This document shows, piece after piece, positions 7,269-15,416 of a stretch of 64,000 bases of DNA. The DNA lies in NCBI GenBank assembly GCA_002321895.1, contig DCMZ01000014.1, positions 1 to 64,000 on the forward strand. The letters are read 5' to 3'. Each line of letters begins with the position of its first letter. Positions within the stretch are counted from its first letter, which is position 1. The notes under the pieces were generated by a model. That model was not told the origin of the DNA. It made no database searches and saw only the letters and a program-made list of their open reading frames with translations. Both the position numbers and the translations under genes were made by a program. Source of the DNA: Bdellovibrionaceae bacterium UBA1609 (GTDB taxonomy: Bacteria; Bdellovibrionota; Bdellovibrionia; Bdellovibrionales; UBA1609).

Positions 7269-7946
7269 CTAATAAGGTGAATCCCCAATTGGCTCAATCT
7301 TAAAATCTGACTCTATGGCATCAAACACTTCAAGTTCTTGAACTCTATTATTCTCAAATTTTATTGAAATTTTAGCGTAGTGGTACAGACCCTTCTGTAT
7401 ATATTTACTTTTATATCTCGCTCTTTTTGGACCAGATTCATGAATGGAAATTTTAGGTTTACTAAAGACTTCCCTATAGTCGAAACCCCATTTGTAAAAC
7501 CCTTCTTTAACAATGAACTCTTGTCCAAGAAGGTCATACACTTCACTTTTTGATAGACCTAGTTTTAAACCCCCTGGGGTAACAACCTCAGCATCTAGCA
7601 ACTCAGAAGTTCTGCAGTCACTGTCTAGATCACCTGACTTCACTTTCACGCCATAAAGAGTATTGTAGTCGTTCAATACTCCTGTCGATATCTCCATACC
7701 GACATTTGATTTGGCGTTTTTATAACATGCTCTAGAAAGATGATGTTTCTTCCTAACTACCGGAATTTCACTAATCCCAATTTTTCTTGCCACCTCATCT
7801 AGCTTAGTTACTCCGACCTCGAGCCCATTCATCGAGCTATGACTTTTAAAGACTTTCCATCGATCTTCTCCGATCCACTCTACAGTTACCTGTCCATAGG
7901 CTCCCAAAACGACGAGTATTAAAACAAAAAATGATAGTATCTTCAT
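7269..7946 (-). CDS. exported protein of unknown function
   Basis: A 225-residue protein with a short signal peptide (MKILSFFVLILVVLGAYGQ). The mature part has two similar segments, GLEVGVTKLDEVARKIGISE and LKLGLSKSEVYDLLGQEF, each resembling the small strand-helix repeat of SmpA/OmlA (BamE-like) folds, in which G-x-s-k-x-x-v-x-x-l-G is typical. This suggests a tandem BamE-like periplasmic protein; that is inference. Two cysteines could form a disulfide. The gene fits almost exactly between elements B1 and B2, like a cassette, and is on the strand opposite to their orientation. Confidence 0.65.
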   Translation of the reverse strand: MKILSFFVLILVVLGAYGQVTVEWIGEDRWKVFKSHSSMNGLEVGVTKLDEVARKIGISEIPVVRKKHHLSRACYKNAKSNVGMEISTGVLNDYNTLYGVKVKSGDLDSDCRTSELLDAEVVTPGGLKLGLSKSEVYDLLGQEFIVKEGFYKWGFDYREVFSKPKISIHESGPKRARYKSKYIQKGLYHYAKISIKFENNRVQELEVFDAIESDFKIEPIGDSPY

Positions 7947-7969
7947 ATGCTTCCTAGTTGAGTAATTGA

Positions 7970-8026
7970 ATACCTGGCACCTTTTGAGTATGCATTGCGA
8001 ATTAGATTAAAGACTCGGCGCGGACC
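7970..8026 (+). repeat. element B2
   Basis: ATACCTGGCACCTTTTGAGT then ATGCATTGCGAATTAGATTA, ending GGCGCGGACC. It is closely related to B1 and lies between the starts and stops of two minus-strand genes. Confidence 0.6.
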
Positions 8027-8045
8027 AACTTCCCGCAACAGCTTC

Positions 8046-8708
8046 CTAACCATCAACAATCTTGAATTTCACACGACTAAGCGCTTTGTCCGCCCATTCC
8101 CAGTCCACCAGATTCTCCCTTACAAGCCGGTGGTACCTATCCAAAATGTGTGTAGCTCGTTTTTTTGTGATTCCATAAGCTTCAAATTGATCCTTGTAGT
8201 AGAGGCCCTTAGTAACAGGCAAAAAACTGTATTTAACAGCTTCCTTTAACACTGAATTGAAAAAGTCATTATAAGAGCTATGCCCCCACATCTCCATTTT
8301 TAAAATATCCAATGCCAATCCCACTTCTAGTAATTTTCGTTTATTATAACTCTTTGGATCCCTCAGTGGAGCTTCTTTAAGAACATCGTTATAAAGATTA
8401 GCTAAGTATTCCCACTTTTTGTGAATACTAACTTTCTCTTTCCAATAGAGCCCAAACCAAAATCCTAAAAACCCTAATATGAATGCAAACAAAAAACCAA
8501 ATAGATCTGTCTTCTTTGTTATAAATACCTCTGGAGATTGGTTTATTACAACTATCGCAGGTGTGATCACTAGTACAAATGCAACTCTTACTGCCACCCA
8601 GAATGAAGAAAAAAGCCTTAGGTTTGCTCTAGGGTTATCCCAATAACCATATTTAGACTTCTTATCCAATAGAGCAACTTCGATAAAATCATCGCATAGC
8701 CATTCCAT
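8046..8708 (-). CDS. two-TM membrane protein of unknown function
   Basis: A 220-residue protein with two hydrophobic segments at about residues 37-58 and 69-88, a short loop between them, and a long C-terminal cytoplasmic part rich in helices (YLANLYNDVLKEAPLRDPKS). The topology resembles SLATT-type small membrane proteins, which have two N-terminal TMs and a helical tail, but no diagnostic motif confirms it. It is the last of three minus-strand genes running from 11210 down, 75 bases after the lipoprotein gene at 8784. Confidence 0.55.
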   Translation of the reverse strand: MEWLCDDFIEVALLDKKSKYGYWDNPRANLRLFSSFWVAVRVAFVLVITPAIVVINQSPEVFITKKTDLFGFLFAFILGFLGFWFGLYWKEKVSIHKKWEYLANLYNDVLKEAPLRDPKSYNKRKLLEVGLALDILKMEMWGHSSYNDFFNSVLKEAVKYSFLPVTKGLYYKDQFEAYGITKKRATHILDRYHRLVRENLVDWEWADKALSRVKFKIVDG

Positions 8709-8783
8709 AGAAAATTGTTTTGTTGAATCTCTAAGGATTTTCAGAAAAAATTCCTTTCATTGAACTATTATGAGAACGTAAAT

Positions 8784-9341
8784 CTAATTGGACTCACTCG
8801 CCACGCTTCTATTCCCACATACCTCGTCCGGCAGGGTCATCTCTGGTTCATTTATTGCTTTGGAAAAATAGAATTCATGTTCCTGGTGCTTAAACCTAAC
8901 TTCGTATTTTGATGCATCGTTGGCATATTCATTTTCATTTATCGTAAACTCGACCTTACCATTTTGATCTGTAGTAGCCTTACCTTCTCCCAACAACTTG
9001 TCCGAGTTCTTATTATACAAATACCAATCTAGCTGTTTATACCGGTACGGGCGCTTAGCAATAGCCACATCTGTTCCATCCATTTTGACTTCGCACATTA
9101 ATTTTATATTCACTCGAGTTAGCTCACCACACGTAATTAAAATAATTGGAAATACTCCCCGAACGAAACAGTCTCCGTCATACTTAGAGTATATCCCTTC
9201 ATCTCTATTTATCATCGTATCAACGGACTCATCATATCGATTCGGGACTACGTTACCAGAGCCTAAAACACAACCCGATAGCAATAAACTTGCCACACTT
9301 AAAACCATTAAATGTATTTTCTGGTTAATCAAAGGTTTCAT
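8784..9341 (-). CDS. lipoprotein of unknown function
   Basis: A 185-residue protein with signal and lipobox LLLSGC; Cys24 would be lipidated. The mature protein contains a beta-sandwich-like run, with alternating strands around YRYKQLDWYLYNK and KATTDQNGKVEFTINENEYA, the latter similar to carboxypeptidase-regulatory-like or Ig-like surface domains. It is 9 bases from the TPR lipoprotein gene on the same strand, so the two probably form an operon and both sit in a membrane facing the periplasm. The function is unknown. Confidence 0.65.
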   Translation of the reverse strand: MKPLINQKIHLMVLSVASLLLSGCVLGSGNVVPNRYDESVDTMINRDEGIYSKYDGDCFVRGVFPIILITCGELTRVNIKLMCEVKMDGTDVAIAKRPYRYKQLDWYLYNKNSDKLLGEGKATTDQNGKVEFTINENEYANDASKYEVRFKHQEHEFYFSKAINEPEMTLPDEVCGNRSVASESN

Positions 9342-9350
9342 TGACCTATC

Positions 9351-11210
9351 CTATTTACTCGCGATCGATCGCAAAGCCTTTTTAGCTTTGTAGTATCCTT
9401 GTTGTGCGCCCTTATTAGTGGGTTGAATTTTTAAGGCTTTTTCATATTGAGATTTTGCTAGTTCTATTTGTTTAGCATCGCTCTTCTTTGCCCCAAGCCA
9501 GGCGTTGATATGCCCCATCATAGTATATGAGAGCGCAGTAAAAGAACTCGCCCCTAATCCAAATCTTATTCCCCTCTCAAAGTGATATAAAGAGGCATCC
9601 CAATTTTTATTTTCGTACTCCACAAAACCTAGGCGGTAGTGCGCACGACCATATTTTTGGTCCAAATTAAAGGAAATCCGTGCATGCTTTTCAGCGAGTC
9701 TCCTATCTTTTTTGGCATTAAGGAAGGCTAAATAAGCCCATTGATGTACCACTTTGTTCTTCGGATGCTCATTAATCCACTTCTCATAGAGCTTCCAATA
9801 TTGTTCTACCAGCTTAGCCTCTTTGTACATTTCATCATAGAGGTAAGAATGTGCTTTCTCTGAAAAGGGATAGTCTTCTGCCCATTTTTTTAAATATTTT
9901 ACCAGTTTTTTATTATTAGGTAATTTGTATGCAAAGAGATTGTGATATAGCAAATAGTAGGCTTCTTTTTCATATCCAGAGAATTTTTTAGTGTCTATTG
10001 AGTTCAGATACTTCTCTGCTTTGTTGTGATGTTCTTTAAGAACAATATAAAGTAGCCCTTTGTTGTATTGAGTTGAAAACGTATTTGGGAGGATTTCTAT
10101 TGCCTGGTTGGCATGATAGAGGGCTTTCTTCGGGTTCATCATTCTTTTCGACGAATATACTTTTGATGCATAGATATGCTTTTCAGCCTCTTCTCTTTGT
10201 GCCTCTGAGTAGTCATTTTTTGGATCAGCCTCTACAACCATTGCATTATACATTTCCTCTTTTAATCCTGGAGGTATTGCCCCTAGAATCGGTTCGAACC
10301 TTCTAAACATTTCCATCTTTTCTTTATAATTATGGAGTGACCCTTTCTCTGTTGACCCTTTCCATTTCATATTTAATGCTTCATCCACTCTGCCTAAAAA
10401 AATAAGACCTCTTGCATGAACATTTCGCGCAAATCCAAAATTACTTCTTTCCAATGCCATCTTTGAATACTGAATCATTCTTTCAGCTCCGCCCTTTGCT
10501 GCCGAACCGTCTCTCCTAGCCATTATGGCTGCGGCCAAGTTGCCCCATGCCCAGCCATTATCTTTTTCTTCCGCAATTTTTAACAAAATTGCTTCCGCTT
10601 TATCATGCTGTCGGATATCCCTCAATATTCCGGCTTTAAGAGCTAAAAACTGTTCCTTCTCTTTAAAAGTCTTGTGGTAGGAAATCATTTTATCTAAAAC
10701 AACAAATGCATTGGTATATTCTCTAAAGTAGTAATGCCTGAGTGCTTGAACAAAATTGACACTGTTACTATATTCCTCATCGCCCAAAGCCTCTTTTAAG
10801 AGTTTATCCGCGACCTCATACTCTTTTAAAACCAAATGAGTCCACGCCATGTTAGCTTTTGCATCTACGTATCCGGGATCAAATTCAAGTGCGATTCTTA
10901 TAAATTTTCTTGAGTGGAAGACATATAAAGGGTTGTAGTTAAAATACCCATTGTAATACCCCAATCTCTGCATTATTTTTGCAAGTCCTAGATAACTTGG
11001 AGAGTGTTTTGGATTTTCAGCAATGACTTGCATATATAAATCTTGGGCCTTCGCCAGTTCCCCACGGTTTGCTTGAGACTCCTTTCTAACTTTTTCAGCC
11101 ATCTCAAATATTTTTGCCTGATTATCATTTAGACGCTTGTATTTGGGTACGCTAGTACATCCAGCCAATAGCAATAGGGAAATTAGAAAAGGTATGTAGG
11201 TACTGACCAT
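9351..11210 (-). CDS. large TPR-repeat lipoprotein
   Basis: A 619-residue protein with signal and lipobox (SLLLLAGC, Cys at 18). Almost the whole mature chain is helical and carries degenerate tetratricopeptide repeats. Examples are SPSYLGLAKIMQRLGYYNGY, KANMAWTHLVLKEYEVADKL, GRAHYRLGFVEYENKNWDAS and the last repeat before the Lys-rich end. TPR arrays bind proteins, so this is probably a periplasmic scaffold anchored in the outer membrane. The adjacent lipoprotein may be its partner. No enzymatic motif is visible. Confidence 0.8.
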   Translation of the reverse strand: MVSTYIPFLISLLLLAGCTSVPKYKRLNDNQAKIFEMAEKVRKESQANRGELAKAQDLYMQVIAENPKHSPSYLGLAKIMQRLGYYNGYFNYNPLYVFHSRKFIRIALEFDPGYVDAKANMAWTHLVLKEYEVADKLLKEALGDEEYSNSVNFVQALRHYYFREYTNAFVVLDKMISYHKTFKEKEQFLALKAGILRDIRQHDKAEAILLKIAEEKDNGWAWGNLAAAIMARRDGSAAKGGAERMIQYSKMALERSNFGFARNVHARGLIFLGRVDEALNMKWKGSTEKGSLHNYKEKMEMFRRFEPILGAIPPGLKEEMYNAMVVEADPKNDYSEAQREEAEKHIYASKVYSSKRMMNPKKALYHANQAIEILPNTFSTQYNKGLLYIVLKEHHNKAEKYLNSIDTKKFSGYEKEAYYLLYHNLFAYKLPNNKKLVKYLKKWAEDYPFSEKAHSYLYDEMYKEAKLVEQYWKLYEKWINEHPKNKVVHQWAYLAFLNAKKDRRLAEKHARISFNLDQKYGRAHYRLGFVEYENKNWDASLYHFERGIRFGLGASSFTALSYTMMGHINAWLGAKKSDAKQIELAKSQYEKALKIQPTNKGAQQGYYKAKKALRSIASK

Positions 11211-11367
11211 TTTATTATTCCTAGTAAAACAAAGAAGATTATAGAATATGTTATAAACCTAAATCGGCGCACTTTGCGCAAAACTCTAGTTAAATAAAGT
11301 GATATAGTTATATAAATAATTGTAAACTGGAAATTTATCAGATTGAAACGGAGTTAAATCTCTTATT

Positions 11368-11397
11368 AAGGCAAACAGTTCTATTCTGTTGCCTTTT
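11368..11397 (+). terminator. terminator-like hairpin in leader
   Basis: AAGGCAAACAG pairs with CTGTTGCCTT (one bulge) around TTCTATT, followed by TTAAC. It lies between divergent genes and upstream of the gene at 11457, so it could be an attenuator or a remnant terminator. The rest of 11211-11456 is AT-rich and I see nothing else in it. Confidence 0.35.
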
Positions 11398-11456
11398 AAC
11401 CGATAATACTTTTGGAGCAACTTCCAAAAAAGATAAGTATTTACTATGGAGGCAAA

Positions 11457-11978
11457 TTGAAGTTCAACAGCACTGTTTTTAAAGAAAATCTTATTCGAGA
11501 TTTCTTAATTGGGGCTTTTATTAGCCTTGGCTTCACCCTACTATTTGGCGTAGATGTTGCGCATTTATTTATCTGGTTTTTGATTTTTATAGTTATTTCA
11601 CTGTTAGTGAATTTGGTTCGCCTTACACTGGCGAAGTTTAAGGACTACGAAAAATTCTTAAATAGACTGGTTACATACTTTTTAATTGCGGCAATCACAA
11701 TAGGATTGCATCAGGCACAGAAGTTTGTGTCTAATATCAATTTTGATGAAGACATTAAAACCATTGAAGCCTATAGCACTAAGCATGGTCAGTACCCTGA
11801 AAGCTTGGATGTGGCGAATACTAGTAATAATCCATATTTCTCTCTATTTGGCCCTAAATATAGGTACCATCCACCGAATGAAAGAAGGGAGCATCCTACC
11901 CTTTGCAAAATATTTTTGTCCCCCTTTGGCAGAGTTTGCTACAACTTTGAATCTAAGGGAAAAATTGTAGTCGATTAA
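11457..11978 (+). CDS. membrane protein with periplasmic pilin-like tail
   Basis: I chose TTG 11457, 4 bases after GGAGG, which gives 173 residues; the longer frame from TTG 11412 would cover that site. Three hydrophobic segments fall at about residues 14-32, 35-55 and 73-92. The C-terminal part (DEDIKTIEAYSTKHGQYPES, then a Gly-Pro-Lys-Tyr-Arg-Tyr segment) resembles the IExYxxxxGxYP segment often seen after the helix of pseudopilin-like proteins, but the chain lacks a prepilin peptidase site. Unknown function. Element C1/A5 begins 26 bases after its stop. Confidence 0.55.
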   Translation: MKFNSTVFKENLIRDFLIGAFISLGFTLLFGVDVAHLFIWFLIFIVISLLVNLVRLTLAKFKDYEKFLNRLVTYFLIAAITIGLHQAQKFVSNINFDEDIKTIEAYSTKHGQYPESLDVANTSNNPYFSLFGPKYRYHPPNERREHPTLCKIFLSPFGRVCYNFESKGKIVVD

Positions 11979-12004
11979 GTAGAACTAGTATAAATAATCA
12001 GATT

Positions 12005-12118
12005 AGGTGCCAGGCATATTTTGCGGATGCAGTGTGTTTAGGAAATTGTGAAGGTTGCAAGTAAATTATGCGATCCACTTTTAACATCGTGAGTCCCAAA
12101 AGTAGGTCCGCACCCTAC
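12005..12118 (+). repeat. composite element C1 + A5
   Basis: TAGGTGCCAGGCATATTTTG CGG (C subfamily) is followed by a partial A element whose left arm is decayed but whose loop and right arm (TTTAACATCGTGAGTCCC, then AAAAGTAGGTCCGCACCC) are kept. Same orientation as all other copies. Confidence 0.65.
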
Positions 12119-12140
12119 CCAATACCCACTTAACTCTCCT

Positions 12141-12773
12141 TTATTTTAAATGCTCAACAACTGTTCGGCCGAATAATTCAGATGATATTGGGTCACGTCC
12201 AGTGATGAGGTTTCCATCGACAACTACAAATGGCTTGCCAGACTCTCCGGGGAGGTATTGTACTCCGCCCATAACCTCTAATAGGCCTCTCACTCTTTTG
12301 TATCCAGTAACCTTCTTTCCTTTTACTAATGGCTTACCTTTTCCATCCAGATTATTTGCTACTCCCAAAAGGCCTGTTGCAGAACATAAAAGAGCAACCT
12401 TTTTACCTTTTTCAAGGGATTGACTAAGAATCTTATGAACGTCTTCATTGGGAAAAAAATCTTCCCAAGCGCCATTTCCTCCCGAGAAAACGATTGCATC
12501 GTATTTGTTAATATCGACCTTAGAAAAAATGACATCAGGCTTTACAGATGGATACTCTTTTACCTGCCTCTGATCTGGTATAACAGGAGTGTCGTATTTG
12601 GCAGCAACCTGCACCTGAAAGCCCGCCCGTTCAAATATTTCTCTTGGCTTGAAATATTCTGGCGCATAAAAACCAGTTGATATTAGCATTAGGACCTTTT
12701 TCTCTTCAGCTTGAGCTGCTGTGGTGGGAGCCACCCATCCAACTATCATTAGTAATACAATTATAAATTTCAT
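12141..12773 (-). CDS. exported DJ-1/PfpI family protein
   Basis: I chose the ATG at 12773, behind GGGAGGAAAT; this gives a signal peptide (MKFIIVLLMIVGWVAPTTAA) and 210 residues. The DJ-1/PfpI class I glutamine amidotransferase-like fold is clear: KVLMLISTGFYAPEYFKPRE, a GGNGAWEDF loop, and the nucleophile elbow ALLCSATG with its Cys. Relatives include proteases, chaperones, glyoxalases and deglycases, so the activity cannot be fixed from sequence. An exported form is less usual. It is divergent from a LysR gene across an intergenic region with an 11-bp inverted repeat, suggesting LysR control. Confidence 0.8.
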   Translation of the reverse strand: MKFIIVLLMIVGWVAPTTAAQAEEKKVLMLISTGFYAPEYFKPREIFERAGFQVQVAAKYDTPVIPDQRQVKEYPSVKPDVIFSKVDINKYDAIVFSGGNGAWEDFFPNEDVHKILSQSLEKGKKVALLCSATGLLGVANNLDGKGKPLVKGKKVTGYKRVRGLLEVMGGVQYLPGESGKPFVVVDGNLITGRDPISSELFGRTVVEHLK

Positions 12774-12816
12774 ATTTCCTCCCTTTACAAAAGTTAAGGC
12801 AGGAGATATTACCTTT

Positions 12817-12874
12817 TTTGATATTTGCATATTTTAACTATCAAATTCCAGATATTAGCTTTTCAAATATCAAA
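12817..12874. promoter_or_regulatory. 11-bp inverted repeat, candidate LysR operator
   Basis: TTTGATATTTG (12817-12827) and CAAATATCAAA (12864-12874) are perfect inverted copies 36 bases apart, between the divergent DJ-1/PfpI and LysR genes. The right copy abuts the GGAAG ribosome site of the LysR gene. LysR regulators commonly control a divergent neighbour through two sites; here each half would be one site. Confidence 0.5.
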
Positions 12875-12884
12875 GGAAGTAACT

Positions 12885-13793
12885 TTGAGTACATTAAATC
12901 TTGATTTGAATATTATCCCCTGTTTTCTAGCAGTTGCAGAGCATGGATCAATTTCAGGAGCCTCCTCGTCCCTTCACTTATCTCAGCCAGCTATAAGCCT
13001 TCAGATTAAAAAACTCGAAGGAGAAATAGGAGGCCCCCTTTTTGATCGTCATAACCGTGGGCTTGTATTGACCCCCTTGGGGACAAAAATCCTACCTCAA
13101 GCCCGTGCCCTAATTCAGGTTGCTGAAGACATAATGAGGCAATCCGATGATTTTTATAGTGAGCCAAGCGGAAAAATAAAGGTTGGAACTTACACGACGG
13201 CCTCTTCTTACTTGTTGCCTCCGGCTCTAAAGGGATTCTTAAAGAAATTCCCAAAAACTGGAGTGACCTATAGATACGACCCTACTGAAGATCTCTTAGA
13301 AATGATTAAGCGATTTGAAATAGATTGTGCTGTATTAAGTGAAGTCCCTACAAATGACCCGTTGTTAAATGTGGAGCCTTTTTTCAAAGATGAACTTATT
13401 TTTGTAACTGCCAAGGCAAACTATAAAGGCACTAAAAAAATTACTCCAAAAGACTTAGAAGGCTTTGACTACTTATCCTACCCTCTAAGATTTGATTTAT
13501 GCTATCGCCTGGTTGAACAAAATTATGGAAAGTATCTAAAGAAAGCTCGAATACCTGTAGAAACGGTTAGCTTTGATACATTAAAGCAAAGTCTCCTAGA
13601 GGGAATCGGGGCGACTTTCATGCCATCTTACCTGATTAAAAAAGAACTTGAAAATAAAAGACTTACTCCTATTTCAGTCGGAAACAAGCGGCTCCCAATA
13701 ACTTTTTCATTTGTTTCTAAAAAAGATGCACCGATGTCTAAAGCAACCTCTGAATTTAGAAGTAGTATTCTTAGTTATTTTTCTTCTCTATGA
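12885..13793 (+). CDS. LysR-family transcriptional regulator
   Basis: I chose TTG 12885, 5 bases after GGAAG, giving 302 residues. The N-terminal winged HTH is standard: FLAVAEHGSISGASSSLHLS, then QPAISLQIKKLEGEIGGPLF, then DRHNRGLVLTPLG. The C-terminal periplasmic-binding-like effector domain runs from about residue 90 (GKIKVGTYTTASSYLLPPAL) to the end. It is divergent from the DJ-1/PfpI gene and probably regulates it and itself through the inverted repeat at 12817-12874. The effector is unknown. Element C2/A6 begins 7 bases after the stop. Confidence 0.9.
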   Translation: MSTLNLDLNIIPCFLAVAEHGSISGASSSLHLSQPAISLQIKKLEGEIGGPLFDRHNRGLVLTPLGTKILPQARALIQVAEDIMRQSDDFYSEPSGKIKVGTYTTASSYLLPPALKGFLKKFPKTGVTYRYDPTEDLLEMIKRFEIDCAVLSEVPTNDPLLNVEPFFKDELIFVTAKANYKGTKKITPKDLEGFDYLSYPLRFDLCYRLVEQNYGKYLKKARIPVETVSFDTLKQSLLEGIGATFMPSYLIKKELENKRLTPISVGNKRLPITFSFVSKKDAPMSKATSEFRSSILSYFSSL

Positions 13794-13800
13794 TAAGTTT

Positions 13801-13932
13801 GGGTACCAGGCAAATTTTGCGGGTGCAATGTGTTTAGGAGATTGAGAAGTTTGCCAGTGGATTAGATGGGGACCGAATTTTGGAACTATCCGCGTTTAAC
13901 ATAGTGAGTCCCAAAAGTAGGTCCGCACCTTA
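13801..13932 (+). repeat. composite element C2 + A6
   Basis: GGTACCAGGCAAATTTTGCG begins a C element and is followed at 13863 by a 70-bp A element with a slightly decayed left arm and perfect right arm, ending CCTTATTC. Together with C1/A5 it brackets exactly the DJ-1/PfpI-LysR pair. Confidence 0.75.
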
Positions 13933-14065
13933 TTCTGCAAATGAGGGAGGAAAAGTGGTAGATTTTCAGCCATTGTAATTAGGAGTGTAGACTATATTGG
14001 CGGCTAGTTAATTTGTGCTTACTGACGATGCACTTCGAATCGGATTCGAAACGAAAGGGAACAAT

Positions 14066-14338
14066 GTGATAATTGTCGCAGGCCATCTAGTAGTAGATAA
14101 GGATCGCCGAGATGAATTTCTCGAGAAATCAAAGGATGCAGTTGTTGCAGCTCGTGAAAATTCGGATTGCTTCGATTTTAATGTAACAGCAGACCTGGTA
14201 ACACAAGACCGTGTCTGCATTTATGAAAGGTGGAACGATCAAGATTCACTGAATTCGTTTCGTGGGAATGGCCCTGGAGAAGACCTGTCGTCTTTAATTC
14301 TAAGTGCAGAAATCAATGAGTTCGAGGTCAAAAATTAG
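14066..14338 (+). CDS. antibiotic biosynthesis monooxygenase (ABM) domain protein
   Basis: I chose GTG 14066 after AAGGGA, giving 90 residues, the usual size; a GTG at 14015 would add 17 residues without a clear ribosome site. The ABM/YgiN pattern is visible: MIIVAGHLVVDKDRRDEFLE, then VVAARENSDCFDFNVTADLV, and CIYERWNDQDSLNSF. These dimeric alpha-beta barrel enzymes oxidise quinone-like substrates or degrade heme without a cofactor; the substrate here is unknown. It stands between element A6 and an att-like remnant. Confidence 0.75.
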   Translation: MIIVAGHLVVDKDRRDEFLEKSKDAVVAARENSDCFDFNVTADLVTQDRVCIYERWNDQDSLNSFRGNGPGEDLSSLILSAEINEFEVKN

Positions 14339-14387
14339 GGCAGTTGTAGTAATTGAGAGTCTAAACTCTCGAAATTAGGAGGCTTCA

Positions 14388-14399
14388 CCGCCTCCACCA
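14388..14399 (+). other. att-like remnant (tmRNA/tRNA-Ala tail)
   Basis: CCGCCTCCACCA, preceded by AGGAGGCTTCA, is the fifth and rightmost copy of the core. A small GAGAGT/ACTCTC hairpin lies upstream at 14356-14371. If it is a true att remnant it marks the right limit of the nested integrations. Confidence 0.45.
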
Positions 14400-14434
14400 A
14401 TTGTATATGAGTCGAACCCGAAAGTAGAGATTAG

Positions 14435-14914
14435 ATGATTGAAGTTGCAATAAATAATTTTCCCGAAATCAATTTGGTTTGTGTACGAGGCTTAGTGCGA
14501 TCAGGTTCCAATATTAGTCGACAAATTATTCCTGATTTATGGAAAAAAATACGAGCCCTTCAAATTGAGACCACAAGATATGACGATAATCGCTATGCAA
14601 TAATAACTGGTGACTTGCCCGGCAGGGAAGAGGCGGAGGCTTATTACTTCGCAGGCATTAGAGTCGAGACCTGTGATAGTTTTCAACTTCCTGAAGGTTA
14701 TTTTTACTATAAAATTGCCGAGGGACCTGTTGCGACTACCATTCATACCGGAAGTCCGATGATGCTAGGGCAAACGGCAACAAAACTTTTTAGAGATTGG
14801 TTACCTTAGTCAAATCGAACTCTTCGTCTTAATCAGGAACTAATTGTTTACTCCTCGGATTATGATAGAAACGACCCAAAGTCTGAGTTTGAATATAGTA
14901 TTTTTCTAAATTAG
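14435..14914 (+). pseudogene. GyrI-like/AraC effector-binding domain, internal TAG
   Basis: The frame from ATG 14435 encodes 124 residues up to RDWLP and a TAG at 14807-14809. In GyrI-like small-molecule-binding proteins the chain normally goes on for about 30 more residues after this WLP. Here the same frame continues past TAG for 34 codons, including NQELIVYSSDYDRNDPKSEF, and ends at TAG 14912-14914. That tail matches the family's usual C-terminus. So this looks like a full gene with one nonsense mutation; a truncated active protein or stop read-through is less likely. Typical features upstream are YYFAGIRVE and LPEGYFYYKIAEGP. Confidence 0.7.
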
Positions 14915-14955
14915 GCTAAATCGATATTAGTAGAGGCAAATACACTGGTTCAGAT

Positions 14956-15026
14956 CAGGTACAGACCGAATTTTTGGAACTATCCGCGTTTAACATAGTG
15001 AGTCCCAAAAGTAGGTCCGCACCTAA
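14956..15026 (+). repeat. palindromic element A7
   Basis: CAGGTACAGACCGAATTTTT on the left and an intact right arm, ending GCACCTAA. The left arm is slightly diverged with one extra base. The stop of the next minus-strand gene lies 20 bases away. Confidence 0.75.
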
Positions 15027-15045
15027 TCATAAGGCGAACACTATT

Positions 15046-15387
15046 TTAATAGAGTCGTGAACAACTGATATAACCACTATATATTTTTCTTTGAAAGGCT
15101 CTCGCTGAGCAATGATTTCTCGAACTTGAAGTTGTGACATTTGCCATTACTGTCTGAACAACATCTCCACCATAAGTATTCCAACTCACTCGCGGATCTT
15201 CGAAAACCATTTCTGCACATTGAGTTTGGACATTACCCTTAGCCTCATATACGCTTTCACCAACAGCCGCAACAGAGGTTGCATAACCTTTGCTATGTGA
15301 CACACAAGTTGCATGACACAAGATACTCGCACTTGCGTTTATAGATATCATGGCCACAAAAGCCGTTGATAGTATTAGTAATTTCAT
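15046..15387 (-). CDS. small exported cysteine-containing protein
   Basis: I chose ATG 15387 after GGGGGAAAAT, giving 113 residues with a clear signal peptide (MKLLILSTAFVAMISINASA). The mature part has five cysteines (ILCHATC, TQCAEM, NHCSA, SCSRLY) that could form disulfides, and a small alpha/beta pattern. No family is recognised. The start is 30 bases downstream of the stop of the S9A peptidase gene on the same strand, so they may be co-transcribed. Longer starts would overlap the peptidase gene. Confidence 0.6.
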   Translation of the reverse strand: MKLLILSTAFVAMISINASASILCHATCVSHSKGYATSVAAVGESVYEAKGNVQTQCAEMVFEDPRVSWNTYGGDVVQTVMANVTTSSSRNHCSARAFQRKIYSGYISCSRLY

Positions 15388-15416
15388 ATTTTCCCCCTTG
15401 TTATTTAAAATTTTTA

